A stretch of 64,000 nucleotides of DNA, taken from NCBI GenBank assembly GCA_039619475.1, contig CM077116.1, positions 30,486,683 to 30,550,682 of the forward strand. The letters are read 5' to 3'. Shown here piece by piece: positions 1 to 10,429 of the stretch. The notes beneath the pieces were generated by a model. The model saw only the letters and a program-made list of their open reading frames with translations. It did no database searches and had not been told where the DNA came from. Within the stretch, counting starts at the first letter, position 1, and every line of letters starts with the position of its first letter. The position numbers and the translations under genes are program-made. Source of the stretch: Icerya purchasi. Taxonomy: Eukaryota > Arthropoda > Insecta > Hemiptera > Monophlebidae.

Positions 1-150
1 TTAATTGTGACTCCATTTACCTTGATCAACCCGTCATTCTCATCAAGCGCTTCTCTGAATATTGCTTCGGCATATAAATTGAAAAGCAGAGGAGACAGTA
101 CACATCCCTGTCGAACTCCTTTTTTAATTTCTATATCCTCCGATAGACAC
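1..150 (-). pseudogene. Partial non-LTR retrotransposon reverse transcriptase (RTE-like), runs off left edge
   Basis: Read on the minus strand, about 49 consecutive codons are open and give the core reverse transcriptase block containing GVRQGCVLSPLLFNLYAEAIF, the conserved stretch that precedes the catalytic [FY]xDD motif. This block is typical of RTE-type and related endonuclease-reverse transcriptase LINEs of insects. The homology begins near position 150, where the upstream side turns into unrelated AT-rich DNA with an ACACATATATGT stretch, and continues off the left window edge toward the catalytic motif. No stop is visible in the part present, so the copy may be fairly young or the open segment may be chance in a short piece. 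The boundary near 150 could be a 5' truncation or a deletion. The exact clade is inferred from the motif only. Confidence 0.85.
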
Positions 151-484
151 ACATATATGTACATCAAACCTCCTTCGGGTTTTTAATTATTTTACTTCGT
201 GCATTTTTAAAAAGAACCGCGCAACTTTCATATAACGTTTATTTAAAAAATCGGATATGAAAACGCGTTAAATAAAAAAGCGAAATTCGGACTAAAATAT
301 CTCAAAAACCAAAATAGGCATCGTAATATTTGTGAAAGAAATATGTTACGTTTAATTCTCTTTAAAATGAGACATCGACAATGTTCATTTCATTAAATTT
401 CCGTTGCCGTCGTCAAATTCGTTTTCTTTCGTAGGATACTGGTGACCATCGTCTCAAAAATGTCCGAATTTGGAACTGATAAAT
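151..484. other. AT-rich DNA without recognisable gene
   Basis: No coding frame, terminal repeat or RNA gene can be supported here. The stretch separates the reverse transcriptase fragment from the first copy of the local ~370 bp repeat. Confidence 0.5.
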
Positions 485-612
485 TTGACAATTTGGGGTT
501 TTGTATTTTTCCCACATTACAATAGATGTCAGTTGAAAAAAAAAATCAACCGGGCTGGAATTTTTCTCTTCCCAATAATATTATACTCATAAATATAGAA
601 GTAATACTTTTA
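485..612 (+). repeat. Partial copy A of a local ~370 bp repeat
   Basis: The order of short blocks here (TTTGTATTTTTCCCACATT, an A-rich run after CAGTTG, CGGGCTGGAATTTTT, then ATACTCATAAATATAG) follows the same order as in the two better copies at 1085-1400 and 1465-1785. It is the most diverged and shortest copy. Nature unknown; probably a unit of a degenerate tandem array or a non-autonomous transposon. Confidence 0.5.
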
Positions 613-667
613 TTTTTTTATTTCATCTTAATTTATGTAACTGCTACATGATGTCAGTGCTAAAATA

Positions 668-1060
668 CGGAGCAGAAACTTGAACGATGGATGCGGAATG
701 CAGGACAAAGCTAGATGCATTTGGCATGTGGCCGTTGCGAAGAATAATGAGAATACCATGGACGGCCAAAGGTGAAAAATAAAGACGTTTTAAGCAGGCG
801 CAAACTGACAGAATGCGATATAGCAAAAGACGTAATCCAGAGAAAAAGGAAAAGATCGGAGAGGGAGGAATTTTCGTTGCAGCGATGCAAGGCGAAAATA
901 AAACGCAAAGCAACAACAGGAAGAAGACGAATCGAAATGACAGAAATTGACGGGAAAAAATGCAGCGAACTAATTTAGATGGCAAGGAACCGCGAAATGT
1001 AGAAATGGTGTGAGCAATCTCCAGATTGGGGCTGCTACTCGATGATGATGATGATTGGGT
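668..1060 (+). pseudogene. Decayed 3' end of an RTE-like LINE ORF with GAT-repeat tail
   Basis: Plus-strand translation around 707-770 gives KLDAFGMWPLRRIMRIPWTAK, matching the C-terminal signature of insect endonuclease-reverse transcriptases (K-x-DAFE-x-W-x-R-R-x-L-R-I-PWT). After a frame change the next frame (772-978) continues with NKDVLSRRKL and a basic GRRR block, then a stop, then MARNREMWKW, again in the order expected for this C-terminus. It ends in GCTACTC followed by four to five GAT units (about 1038-1054), like the short microsatellite tails of RTE-type LINEs. Frameshifts and stops make this a dead remnant. It lies between copies A and B of the local repeat, so it may have inserted into the array. 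Confidence 0.72.
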
Positions 1061-1084
1061 ATTGATTTGCGGGTAGTGCATAAG

Positions 1085-1400
1085 TGGTTGTGGACTCTTT
1101 TTAGTTTTCGACTTTACCGCTTTAGGTTCATATTTTCCCACATTTGAGTTCTTAAATTCCAAAATTTTTAAACTTGTATTGTTGCAGCGTTCTGCGGGCA
1201 AAAATACGCCGATTAAAAAAGTAAAAAAAAAAAAAAAACAACAAAAAAACAAAAAAAAACCATTACTACATCTCTTATAAAACGGGCTGCGGAATTTCAG
1301 AAATTGTTTTTGCAGCCAGATTTTCACGTTTGTCAATATTTTGATTTTTTGATTTTAAAATTATGGAGTTCTCATAGTTTTCCTATATTCTAGCGATATA
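1085..1400 (+). repeat. Copy B of a local ~370 bp repeat
   Basis: This unit aligns with 1465-1785: shared anchors are TTCCAAAATTTT-like, a purine run after GATTAAAAAA, ATAAAACGGGCT (1277-1288) and CTCATAGTTT followed by TATTCTAGCG (1371 onward). The anchors recur 364 and 381 bases further on, so B and C are tandem direct copies diverged by substitutions and small indels. No coding capacity is supported. Confidence 0.7.
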
Positions 1401-1464
1401 AATACCCAATAAAAGAAAAATGCTCCTCTAATTCCATCGGAAAAGGCTGTGGATTTTTATTATT

Positions 1465-1785
1465 TATTTATTTATTTATTTTATTTTTTTTTTTATGTTT
1501 TTGGTTTTGCTGTTTTAGTAAGTACATTTTTTCCAAAATTTTGGTTTTCTAATTTCAAAATTTTCGGACTTTTGTATTTTTTCCGCATTGTACGGAAAAA
1601 ATTGAGCCAATTAAAAAAAAAAACAAATCCTGTACCTACCATAAAACGGGCTATAGAATTTTTGAAAAGACCTTTTTTATTTTAATGGAAATTAATTTTT
1701 ACATACGAGTATTTCAAAATTTAGCCTCTTTTATTTTTATATTTTAGCAGTCTCATAGTTTATATTCTAGCGGCCAAAAATCGTA
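1465..1785 (+). repeat. Copy C of a local ~370 bp repeat
   Basis: Second unit of the tandem pair, with ATAAAACGGGCT at 1641-1652 and CTCATAGTTT at 1752-1761. The (TTTA)n run at its left edge (about 1460-1490) may have aided the duplication. Function unknown. Confidence 0.7.
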
Positions 1786-4285
1786 TAAATGTAATCGAAA
1801 CTCACTGTAATAATAATGACAACAGTTCGTTCTATCATATAGTTCATAAGTATCACGGGAAAAAATTTGCGATAGAAATATAAAATTTATGGTAATGAGA
1901 TTTCGGGGTTTTTTATTTTTTTTTGTTAATGCGTTTTTTAATTGAATGGCGTACATATCAAACTCCACTTGTGCCTCTTTTAAAAAAGTGTACAATTTCA
2001 GTTAAATTATTTATTTTGCTTTTTCCCATTGGAACAGAAAATAAATGAATTTATTATTATAGTGGCGAATATAAACTAGGAGAAAAAAATTCTACAAACA
2101 CACGATTCGATAATTACAGAATAGAATTAAGCCGGCCACCGAAACATGTCGGTATCGTGTTTTACGCGAGAAAATTTAGTGGCCTCATATTAATATTTTG
2201 TTAAAACGCGCCGTTATTATTACTTTGTGTGTGTATGAGCTCGTGCTGGGAGGGGGGAACAAAACGCGCTATTTCAGTTCACTCGTTTGCAGCTATTCCA
2301 TTAAAACTACGCTTCGGCTGGGAACAAGGGAGATCCGAAAAACCGAACTGTACGGAGTCGGGGTGATTATTTTTTTCGGTTCTTTTTCAGAATTGTTATA
2401 ACAACGTAGCGTCAAACGATACTGACGCGGAGAACCATCTTTGAGGAAAATTTGTATATTTCCTGAGCCGGCAAAAAAGAAAAAAAGCGACGCCGTTATC
2501 GTTTTTCCGCCAAGTTCACTTCGTCTGGTTCGGTTCTAATATAAAACTAATATTTTCGTCGCGAATTCCAACGCCCCGAGCGTAGTTTAATAGGGCCCGG
2601 AAAATTCTTTCTATATCGGATTAAAATCACGTTTCCGCTGGAAAACTTCCCCCGGCGGCCCGGCTGCCAGCGTTGTCAAAATGATTGTACTGAACGAGCG
2701 CTATGACGAGTTTTTGAAATTCGCGTTCATTTATCTCCCCACACACATTCGGCCGAACTCGTCCAATCTAATAAAGTCGCCTGCGCTCTCGGTCCCGCTC
2801 TTTGCCGATCGCGCTATGGATTGCTTCGCGTTCGACAAGTCGGGCAACCAATACGTAGAACGTGATCCCCCGTAATGTAATTTTACCCGCAATGGCTTTT
2901 TCATCATTATCGTCGTCCCTAGGTCGCTTTCGAAACGGTCTTCCAGTGAATCCCTCGGCGATTTAAACTTTTTCCAGCACTCGCTAATTCCGGGAATTTC
3001 CTAAAACCGAACTAATAGCGACACAGGTGTGTAGCGTACGCGGATTATGCTTCTGGAACTAAATCGCTGCTGGCCGATTTAACGAAAAAGCAGCTTCCAT
3101 CTTGCGCACGTCTTTCGATTATTACGGAGTCTCGTCAAAACCGATTTTTCCACCGTACTACTAAGCGCCCAAAACTAAGAATACCTTCGAAGTAGCGTCG
3201 TCCTGCGAATTTCCTCGACACTAATGTACGTTACAACGAAACCGCATTAGACCCGAAACAGAAGGCGTATCAATCGTTCACGTCGATCATTTTCGTTTCA
3301 CGCTTAACTGTAATTATCTGCTAATGTTCTTTACTTTCTAACATGCTGAAAACCTTTGAACATGCTTAAGATGCACCCCACTTTGATCTAATTACTGTCA
3401 GCTCCGTTGTTTCGACGGAATCCACCACCTGTTATGACATTGATCTCTTAAAGTTCCGATGTTTATCTGGCGGTAAAAAAGGTGATAACAATGTTTTCAG
3501 AATTCTATTCCTTTTGGTAGCTAACGTTAATCAATCGCGGCTACTAATGCGCTATAAATGTATTTTTATATCTAGGACTTATACTGAGCTCGACGACTTG
3601 GAAACGGCTTTTTTTAGGCTCTTTTCGTCGTTTATGCTGTTCAACAAAAATGTAACCGATTTCGTAATAGGATTTTCTTTTAACTTCCAGCGTAAAAATA
3701 ACAACTTAGAGATATTAATGACGAGGTCATTCTTGCGCCAGGTAGAGTGCGCGTAATCCGTTGTGAAATATAGTATACAGGGCTATATAGAAATTGCTGC
3801 GTAACGATGCTTCACGATGAAGCCCGAACAATCAGACTTATATTTACTTAAATATGGAAATTGTTAAAAATAATTCTTTGTTATAACAGGATGAAGAGGG
3901 AGAAGAAATTATTCTTATATTTCGCTTATGTTGCCTGAGAAGATGAAAAATTACTACACATAGAGCATTTGATTAAACATTAACCGCTATGTCCCGAAGC
4001 TACACTTGACACCCGTCTATATTCCCGATGATTTTTAAGCGATTTTTTCTGAGCTCGCAATTTCATCGGCCGTTTGGAGATCTGGTTTGTCGTTTTTAAC
4101 ACTGCACACCGTGTTTGAAATATAATTGTGATTTTGGGCATGTAATTATTTTGTAGCAAAATCAGGGAATTCTTTGTCCGAATCGCTCCATGAGTTTGGC
4201 TGATGGCGACTCTGTGTGGTCTGATAGAAGAAACAAAGAAAACGCAAAATCGACAAATAGTCGCTATAATTAATAAATAATTTTT
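1786..4285. other. Gene-free stretch
   Basis: Only short open frames without domain signatures occur. The part from about 2400 to 3350 is richer in G+C and CpG (for example the CCCCCGGCGGCCCGGCTGCC stretch near 2650) than its surroundings and could be regulatory or a 5'UTR exon, but nothing in the sequence proves this. Confidence 0.4.
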
Positions 4286-4375
4286 ACTTCTGATGATGGC
4301 CAGTTTAAGCTGGTCGAAACGTTAAACGAATAACTATATCTTTTAGAAGAACACAGTTGTTTCCGAAAATTATTT
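4286..4375 (+). repeat. Hammerhead-ribozyme-like motif, possible Penelope-type element remnant
   Basis: CTGATGA (4290-4296) is followed by a 6 bp stem, GGCCAG (4298-4303) with CTGGTC (4310-4315), a 6-base loop, and then GAAAC (4316-4320). That is the conserved core order of a hammerhead ribozyme (CUGANGA, stem II, GAAA), and such motifs are known in Penelope-like retroelements. Stem III (CGTT/AACG) would be very short and the required UH cleavage dinucleotide is not in the ideal place, so this copy is probably inactive. A related stretch sharing the downstream ACAGT(G)TTGTTTCC block is at 31101-31174. Confidence 0.45.
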
Positions 4376-7300
4376 GTTATGAGTAATCACTGTGAAAGCT
4401 TTAAATATTTAATAATAGTCGCTATAATTGTTTCGATACCAAAAAAAAAAAAAAAAAAAAAAAAACACCCAACACAACAAACAGTCGCAGTCTGTAACGG
4501 CGAAACTGTTTGATAAAAGGTTGTCGTAAATTGATACCGGTTATTTGTGATATTTTCAATATTTCATGTAAAAACCTTCGGAAATTTATTTAGAGGGGGT
4601 GTTTATTTTTTTTTTAAATTTACCAAACTATCATTATTATTAGATTATTTTTTTTTGAAGAAGCTAGCCAAAACATGCTGATTACCGCACATCTCGTACT
4701 GATGTATGGTTTTTTGCTAAAATTACAAGCGCCATTTGCGAAAAAGGATATAGGCGTGCCTCTGAAGGCTAGACGAGTAATCCGAGAATTGTCAGAAATT
4801 AGGTGACGGTGTTAGACCGATCAGTAGGTGCAACGGAATTTCACCATGAATAGTATCAAGATCTCTGCTCCCCTCCGATAAAGTTCTAACTATACGTGAT
4901 GAGATCTATCTTCTCTCAGCAACCTTTGCGTGTTGCATCAGATGCGATTAATTTCGATTGCGGATGAAACGGAATGTTGTGCAAAACCATCTTCAAGCAA
5001 GTGCCACTTTCGGACGTTTTACCCACATCTATACAACTGTATCGTACAAATATAGGTAGTCACGATGCTTGGAATCTCGATTGTATACTACGGTACACTG
5101 TGTCTATATGACGCTACAGACCAAGTTACGAAAACTGATTGCATTTTTGCAGCGTGTACAAAAAATAAGGGGAACAAGCAGAGGTCTGTCCGTTTCATCG
5201 CGTATAATTTCAATAAATCGGGAGCATTAAAATATTGTCGGATTTATTTTAACGCATTCGAACGTATTTAATGGCTATTTAAACGAGTCCACTAGTCAGC
5301 TAATTATATCAGCCGCGCTATAATTACAAGAAAATCCGGTTACCCAAGAACGGGAAAACAAAAAAATAAACGGCAATTATCCGAACACACAGAGAATGGG
5401 GTTTTGTTGAAAGGAAACCGTCCGACCGAGCAAAATATTTTCTAAGTGAAAAATTACAATTTTAATTAACTTCGTTGTCGTCGTCAAGAATTTAGGCATC
5501 TTTTCGAGTTGCGCTACGCCGATCTTACTGACCGTTTTGAAAAAAAAAAAAAAAGCTAAATTAAATTCCTTCGAAAGAAAAATTCGGCGCGCGTTTTACA
5601 AATTCGAAACCAGAGGAGAGGCGTTCAGTAACGTACCTGGTGTTGCAGCATCCGAAATCCCAGGCGCGGGCGTCATCGTCTTTTCATTTAAAAAATCGAA
5701 TGCAAAATTCACTTTTTAATAACGGCTGGCGAAAGAAAGAATTTCCCATGCGAATTAGAGTAACATCTTTCTAATTACTTACTACTGCCTTTCGTCGGGA
5801 TCCTGGACAAACCAACCAGTTCTTCCGTTCTTCTTCTCCGTATTCTATATTTCACTGGACTCGTTCGCTCTATACTTTCACAATATATTATGAAATCGGC
5901 GAAAGCACTTTTTACGGCCCGGCCGATTATTCTTGGAGACAGCTAATCTCACTGGTCCAACGTGCCGTTTAGAGTAAAGATATATGTGCTCCCTTGTATC
6001 ATGGTAGGGGACACCCCCCTCAAAGAACCAAATCCTCCATGAACAAAATTTGTTATAACAGAGAAACTTAATTTACGCTATAAAAGATTTGTATGAATTT
6101 TACCTACGGATTTTAATAATTAATATTTAATACTATTTTCTAGTAAAACTATTAATGTTCCTTTTTTATTCTGTTTTAAATGTCGTCGATCTTTTACCAT
6201 TTTTATTTATTTTTAATTTTTATTTTGTAATCTTAAATTCAATGAGAAATACATATATATATATATTTTTTTACTTTCTCATGAACAAAGAGAATTCAGA
6301 TCGGATTACTAACAAAAATACAAATAAAGTCTAATAAAAATACTATCTTTCTTAGTATTTCTAAACTACCATATTTAAGGTATGATTTTATAATTTCGTT
6401 TTATTTTTCACCCTAAATATAAAACTTAAATTAAAAATTGTAATAATTATGTATTTTTAAAACACATTTTTAAATTTCTATAATTTGATTTTCTTTATGA
6501 AATAAGTGGTATTTCTCAAATCAACTGCCTACCGTAGAAGCTTTTACGTAATTATATAATCCCCCCCTCCGAAACGTTCCGCCTCTGCTTATATGTTTTT
6601 ACATTTAGATTTGAGCTTTTCTTCTTTCATTTTTTCATAAGGCTCTTTACTTAAAAGTAACGTACTACTGTAATCCCCGGGTTCGAGGAAAATGCGCCGA
6701 TAAGATTAAAGACGTGCCGGAATGGGCTAAGAAAGAAAATGGAGTTGGATAATTTCGTGTGAAGAAGACGTAATGAAGGGGTGTAGGAAAAGGAGAGGCG
6801 AAAGATGGACGAAGAAGGCGATTTTCGTAATAGTCTGCGGGCTATGATGAAGATGAAACGAGAAACTTTCTTCTCTTTTGGTCGGCATTCGCCAGCAATT
6901 GTATCCAAGTTCGCTCTTCCATCTAAAACGATCACAACTTGTAGTAACGTAGCGATGAAGGTGAACCGAAATATGACCATTATCGACGATTCTTTTAGTT
7001 CAATCCTGTTCTTAGCGGGTATTGTTTGCAATAATGCTGTGTGGGATAAGCTATTTTGTCGGTATAGAGATAAGCGCATAGTGTTTTAGTGCCTGCTCTT
7101 CGAAACGACGAGACCTTCAATTACTGCGCCTAAGGGTGAAAATCTTCGCCGCAGTCTAAGTGCCCTACACATTTTAACGAAAATAAAAAAAAGGTGGATC
7201 CATCTCTGTTCGGGTGCGTGATGGAAAGAACGTTACTGTTAATATTTCTTATCATCGCGGCTGTAAAGCGAGAAGTGTTCTTTGTGGGCCGGCTGGCAGT

Positions 7301-8292
7301 GCGAATTGGCGACCGCGCGATAACTGATCGAACGGAGGAAGGGCTTTGCTGATTGACGCATATATAGGATCATTTAGAAACGCGAGCAGCTCCGATTAGG
7401 AGCCGATAATGCGTACCGGTTTTGAAGAAGTCGATGAAAGTCGGAACTGCTCCTAGAGACACCTTTGGTGGAAAGCCAATAATTTCAAGATGTGTCTTAT
7501 CCTGGCAGGCTTACGCTGTTATTATTCTCGGCCGCGTTTTCGCCTCTTCTTCGGTCCGTTTGTTGCTAGTAGCTGCAGGGCTGCTCCGATGCTGCGTATT
7601 TATAGTTAATATAATCGTAATGGCGAGAGAAGAGGATTAAGATTTAAATTTATGACTTTTGGCTCGACTAAAACGTTAAAATTACCACGGCGCGTATATT
7701 TAAATTGCGCTTTTCTTCGCCTTGAATAAATTGTTGTCGGATTATCTTACATCGTTTAGCGCGCAACCTACCAAAATTCGGATTGTTCGGCGCACACATC
7801 ATCTATATGTCGCACGCGATTCCAGCTACCATTTACCTCCATTAACCACGTTGTCTGCCCCTATTCGGTCCTGTTAAATACACTAATTGAATGCATTTTT
7901 TCTTTTTCTTTTTTGTTTGTTTATATGTATATATATATATATATATGTTATTTAAGTATATATACATCTGTCAAAAATGGATGGACTTCGCTATGGGGAC
8001 ACCTCCAGGTGCCTTATGATCTAATAGAAAGGTCGGTTTCAGTTCATTGTGTAATTTTTTGCCAAATAAAATGTATGAGAATGATAAAGAAAAAAAAAAA
8101 AAAGTTTCAGATTGAAGGGTATTACATGATTTTTCGTATAACCATCATTAAATGTACATGCGTATATTGGGGGGAGGAGGGCTTTCTCGCTTTCGCCAAT
8201 CTTAACGCATCGGTCGCTTTGCAGGCTCAGCCACACGCGGGATAAGTTATTAAAGGCGGGAAATGTAAACAAATACAAATAAATTTCCGAAT
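4376..8292. other. Gene-free stretch with homopolymers and microsatellites
   Basis: It contains a run of about 25 A at 4440-4464, an A14 run near 5540, and a (TA)n tract at 7923-7946. Open frames at 5537, 6651/6805 (overlapping on opposite strands) and 7422 show no domain signature or codon pattern that distinguishes them from chance. No gene is supported. Confidence 0.45.
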
Positions 8293-9150
8293 CAACCGTT
8301 TAGCTTTTGTAGATGATGTGCAATTTTCTCCCGCGAAAATGCAGATAATATTTTTTCAAGATATAGCAGAAAATTCGGTTGTACAAATAACTTTCAAAAA
8401 AGCAGAATTTATGACGAATATTAAACATTCGTCCGGAGTGCGCAAGGTGTGCAAAGATAGAAATGACTGAAAAATTTAGATACTCTTGCGTGATTTAATT
8501 CAACAAAATAGTTTAGGTAGGCACTTAAAATGAGAGCGAGAAAAATCGAAATGACATTTCATTTAACACGCAAAGTGTATACAGTGTTAAATATGCTAAG
8601 ATAGGAGACAGTACAGCATCGTGTGGATTAAGCTGGAATATGTACATGCAAATGTCTGCGTTTAAACAATATAGAATAGATTAAAAACGAAGGAACGAAA
8701 AATCATAGGAAATATTCTTTGCGCGAGGAAAATAGGATAAGATCAAACAAAGAACTTTGTAGATAAAATTTAAAAAAAAAAATTGTGTTGCGCATAGCAA
8801 GGAAATATGTACATAAGAAATAAAAAAAAAATGGATACTACACACGGTCGATAAAAGAAATTACTCCGGTAAACCAGAAAAAACTGAATCCAAGGCGGTT
8901 CTTAAATATGAAGAATAACAGGAATGAGACAAAAATCGATATACCGACACTATTGGAAGGAGAACAGAATTAAAAAAAAAAAAGAAAAAAAAAAGAAAAG
9001 TTATAAGAATTTAAAAGCTTGGAAAAAAGTGTTCAGGTGAAAAGGAAAAAGGAAACACGGGGAAATGATAGAAACGTACTGGGAAAAGCGGAAAATAGAA
9101 AATTAGCAGTTTTTACGAGCCAAATCCGATGAGAAAACGAGGAAAAATAA
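8293..9150 (+). pseudogene. Decayed LINE reverse transcriptase, C-terminal half
   Basis: Plus-strand translation from about 8297 gives RLAFVDDVQF, a variant of the catalytic [FY]ADD box (A replaced by V), then after some 30 residues ITFKKAEFMTN, matching the conserved block that follows the box in insect RTE-like enzymes (x-I-N-x-x-K-T-E-x-M). Further on, split by stops and frame changes, come RKIEMTFHLTRKVY, RIRSNKELC and YWEKRKIEN, in the order of the C-terminal part of this enzyme class. The region is strongly purine-rich on the + strand, as the coding strand of such LINEs usually is. Many in-frame stops show long inactivity. It is a fossil of a different copy from the ones at 1-150 and 668-1060. 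Confidence 0.7.
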
Positions 9151-9356
9151 AAAACCCAACCATTATTTCTGGCTATTAGTTTGGCAGATCACGTTATTTA
9201 AAACTAAAATTGTTATACCAAAAATTTCATTCATTTTACTTTCTTCTTATTCGTATAATATTCTAGTCATTCGGGAAAAAAACGTTTTTGTTCGTTTTTC
9301 TTTTACGCTCTCGTTCGTTTTTGATATGGCGAGGTTATTTTATTAAATATGTGACT

Positions 9357-9370
9357 ATATATGTATATCT

Positions 9371-9428
<58 letters not shown>
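9357..9428. repeat. (TATC)n/(TA)n microsatellite
   Basis: About five TATATC units grade into roughly 20 TA dinucleotides. Plain simple-sequence DNA between the decayed reverse transcriptase and the foldback element. Confidence 0.9.
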
Positions 9429-9430
<2 letters not shown>

Positions 9431-9560
9431 CGATTGTAATTTATTTAGTTTTAGCGTCGTCCTTCTTTTTATCACTTTAGAGTTGATGGCAATATTTAAA
9501 AAATACGCGTTTATTCATATTTTGTTATTCAGTAATAAATTCAATAATACCGGGAATGAA

Positions 9561-10023
9561 ATTATAGTTTAAAAAACAAAAATAAAAAAAAAACACGCTT
9601 TTATAGCAATATGAACTAAAAAGTAGAAAATAATTTTTAAATATAAAGATAATATTCAACAGTGATGAAAATCTCCCAACTCACTATATATATATTTTAA
9701 GTTTTTCTAATAAGCTCAAAATGAGATAAAGTAATTCACAACAAATTAACTTTAATGTAAAAGAAAGCGTGGGGTAGGCTTTTGATATCAATTGTTTATA
9801 CTTTTTCTTTTATTTTTTAACTATTTGTAGGTCGGTGTAATTTATTAAATATAGTAAGTCGTGAATTACTTTATTCTCATTTTGAGCTTATTAGAAAAAC
9901 TTAAAATATATATTGACTTGCGAGCTTTTCATATATTATCTTTATATTTAAAAATTACTTTTTTACGTTTTAGTTCACATTGTGCTATAAAAGCGTGTTT
10001 TTTTAGTTTTTTTAAACTATAAT
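9561..10023. mobile_element. Foldback/MITE-like element with long inverted arms
   Basis: The left arm (9561-9739) and right arm (9861-10023) are inverted copies over about 165-180 bases, separated by a 121-base spacer. Shared blocks in inverted order include AATTATAGTTTAAAAAA at the outer ends, ACACGCTTTTATAGC, TTTTTAAATATAAAGATAAT, and at the inner ends TTTTCTAATAAGCTCAAAAT followed by GTAATTCAC. The arms differ by small indels and substitutions, so the structure is old enough to have diverged. No coding sequence lies inside. The outer terminal motif AAATTATAGTTT suggests a terminal-inverted-repeat element; I cannot define a target duplication with certainty because the flanks are A/T runs. 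A relative appears at 46951-47331. Confidence 0.8.
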
Positions 10024-10202
10024 TTTATTTTATTTTTTTTAGTCGTAAAACAAAAAAAAAAATATTCAAGTATCGAGGAGACTCAAGTTTTTAGAATTTC
10101 ACATGTTCTAATAATAAAATATCAGCAGGGGAAAAAAAATTACAAACAATATAATTAACTTAAAATTATTTTATTTACATACTCGTAATCTAATCATTTC
10201 GT

Positions 10203-10427
10203 CTAATGCGTCACTACTACATGGGACTCTTCTGTTAGCTTTGAGCAATCAAGTTCTTTTATTTGGATACCGTTCAGTGACTTTCCACGACTGAGATCTA
10301 CATAAGCTTGTCCGGCATCAAAAAGCTGTGAACCCAAATAAATAACCGCATTGTAGTACATCCTTGCATTTTGTGCACAGTTGATGCCCATTTCAGAATT
10401 AATAAATTCGTCTTTCAGCGGTACCAT
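10203..10427 (-). pseudogene. Pif1-like helicase C-terminal fragment
   Basis: The 74-codon minus-strand frame contains YLGSQLFDAGQAYVDLSRGK followed by SLNGIQIKELDCSKLT. This matches the C-terminal helicase motif of Pif1-family SF1 helicases (LGxxLFxxGQAYVALSRVxSLxGLxIxxLDCSKLTG), which resolve DNA structures and in insects also occur in Helitron transposons. Two key positions are altered (A to D in VALSR, V to G in SRVKS) and the upstream helicase motifs are not recognisable before it, so this is a truncated relic. Whether it came from a host Pif1 retrocopy or from a Helitron cannot be decided without the rest of the gene; no replication-initiator domain is seen nearby. Confidence 0.7.
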
Positions 10428-10429
10428 AG

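Noticed and set aside
644..1336. A 230-codon minus-strand frame.
   Set aside because: It is rich in Phe and Ser from A/T runs and lies antisense to the LINE 3' remnant and the ~370 bp repeat; no domain.
6651..7089. Overlapping 142- and 94-codon frames on opposite strands.
   Set aside because: Neither has domain motifs or consistent codon bias, and their mutual overlap suggests chance openness.
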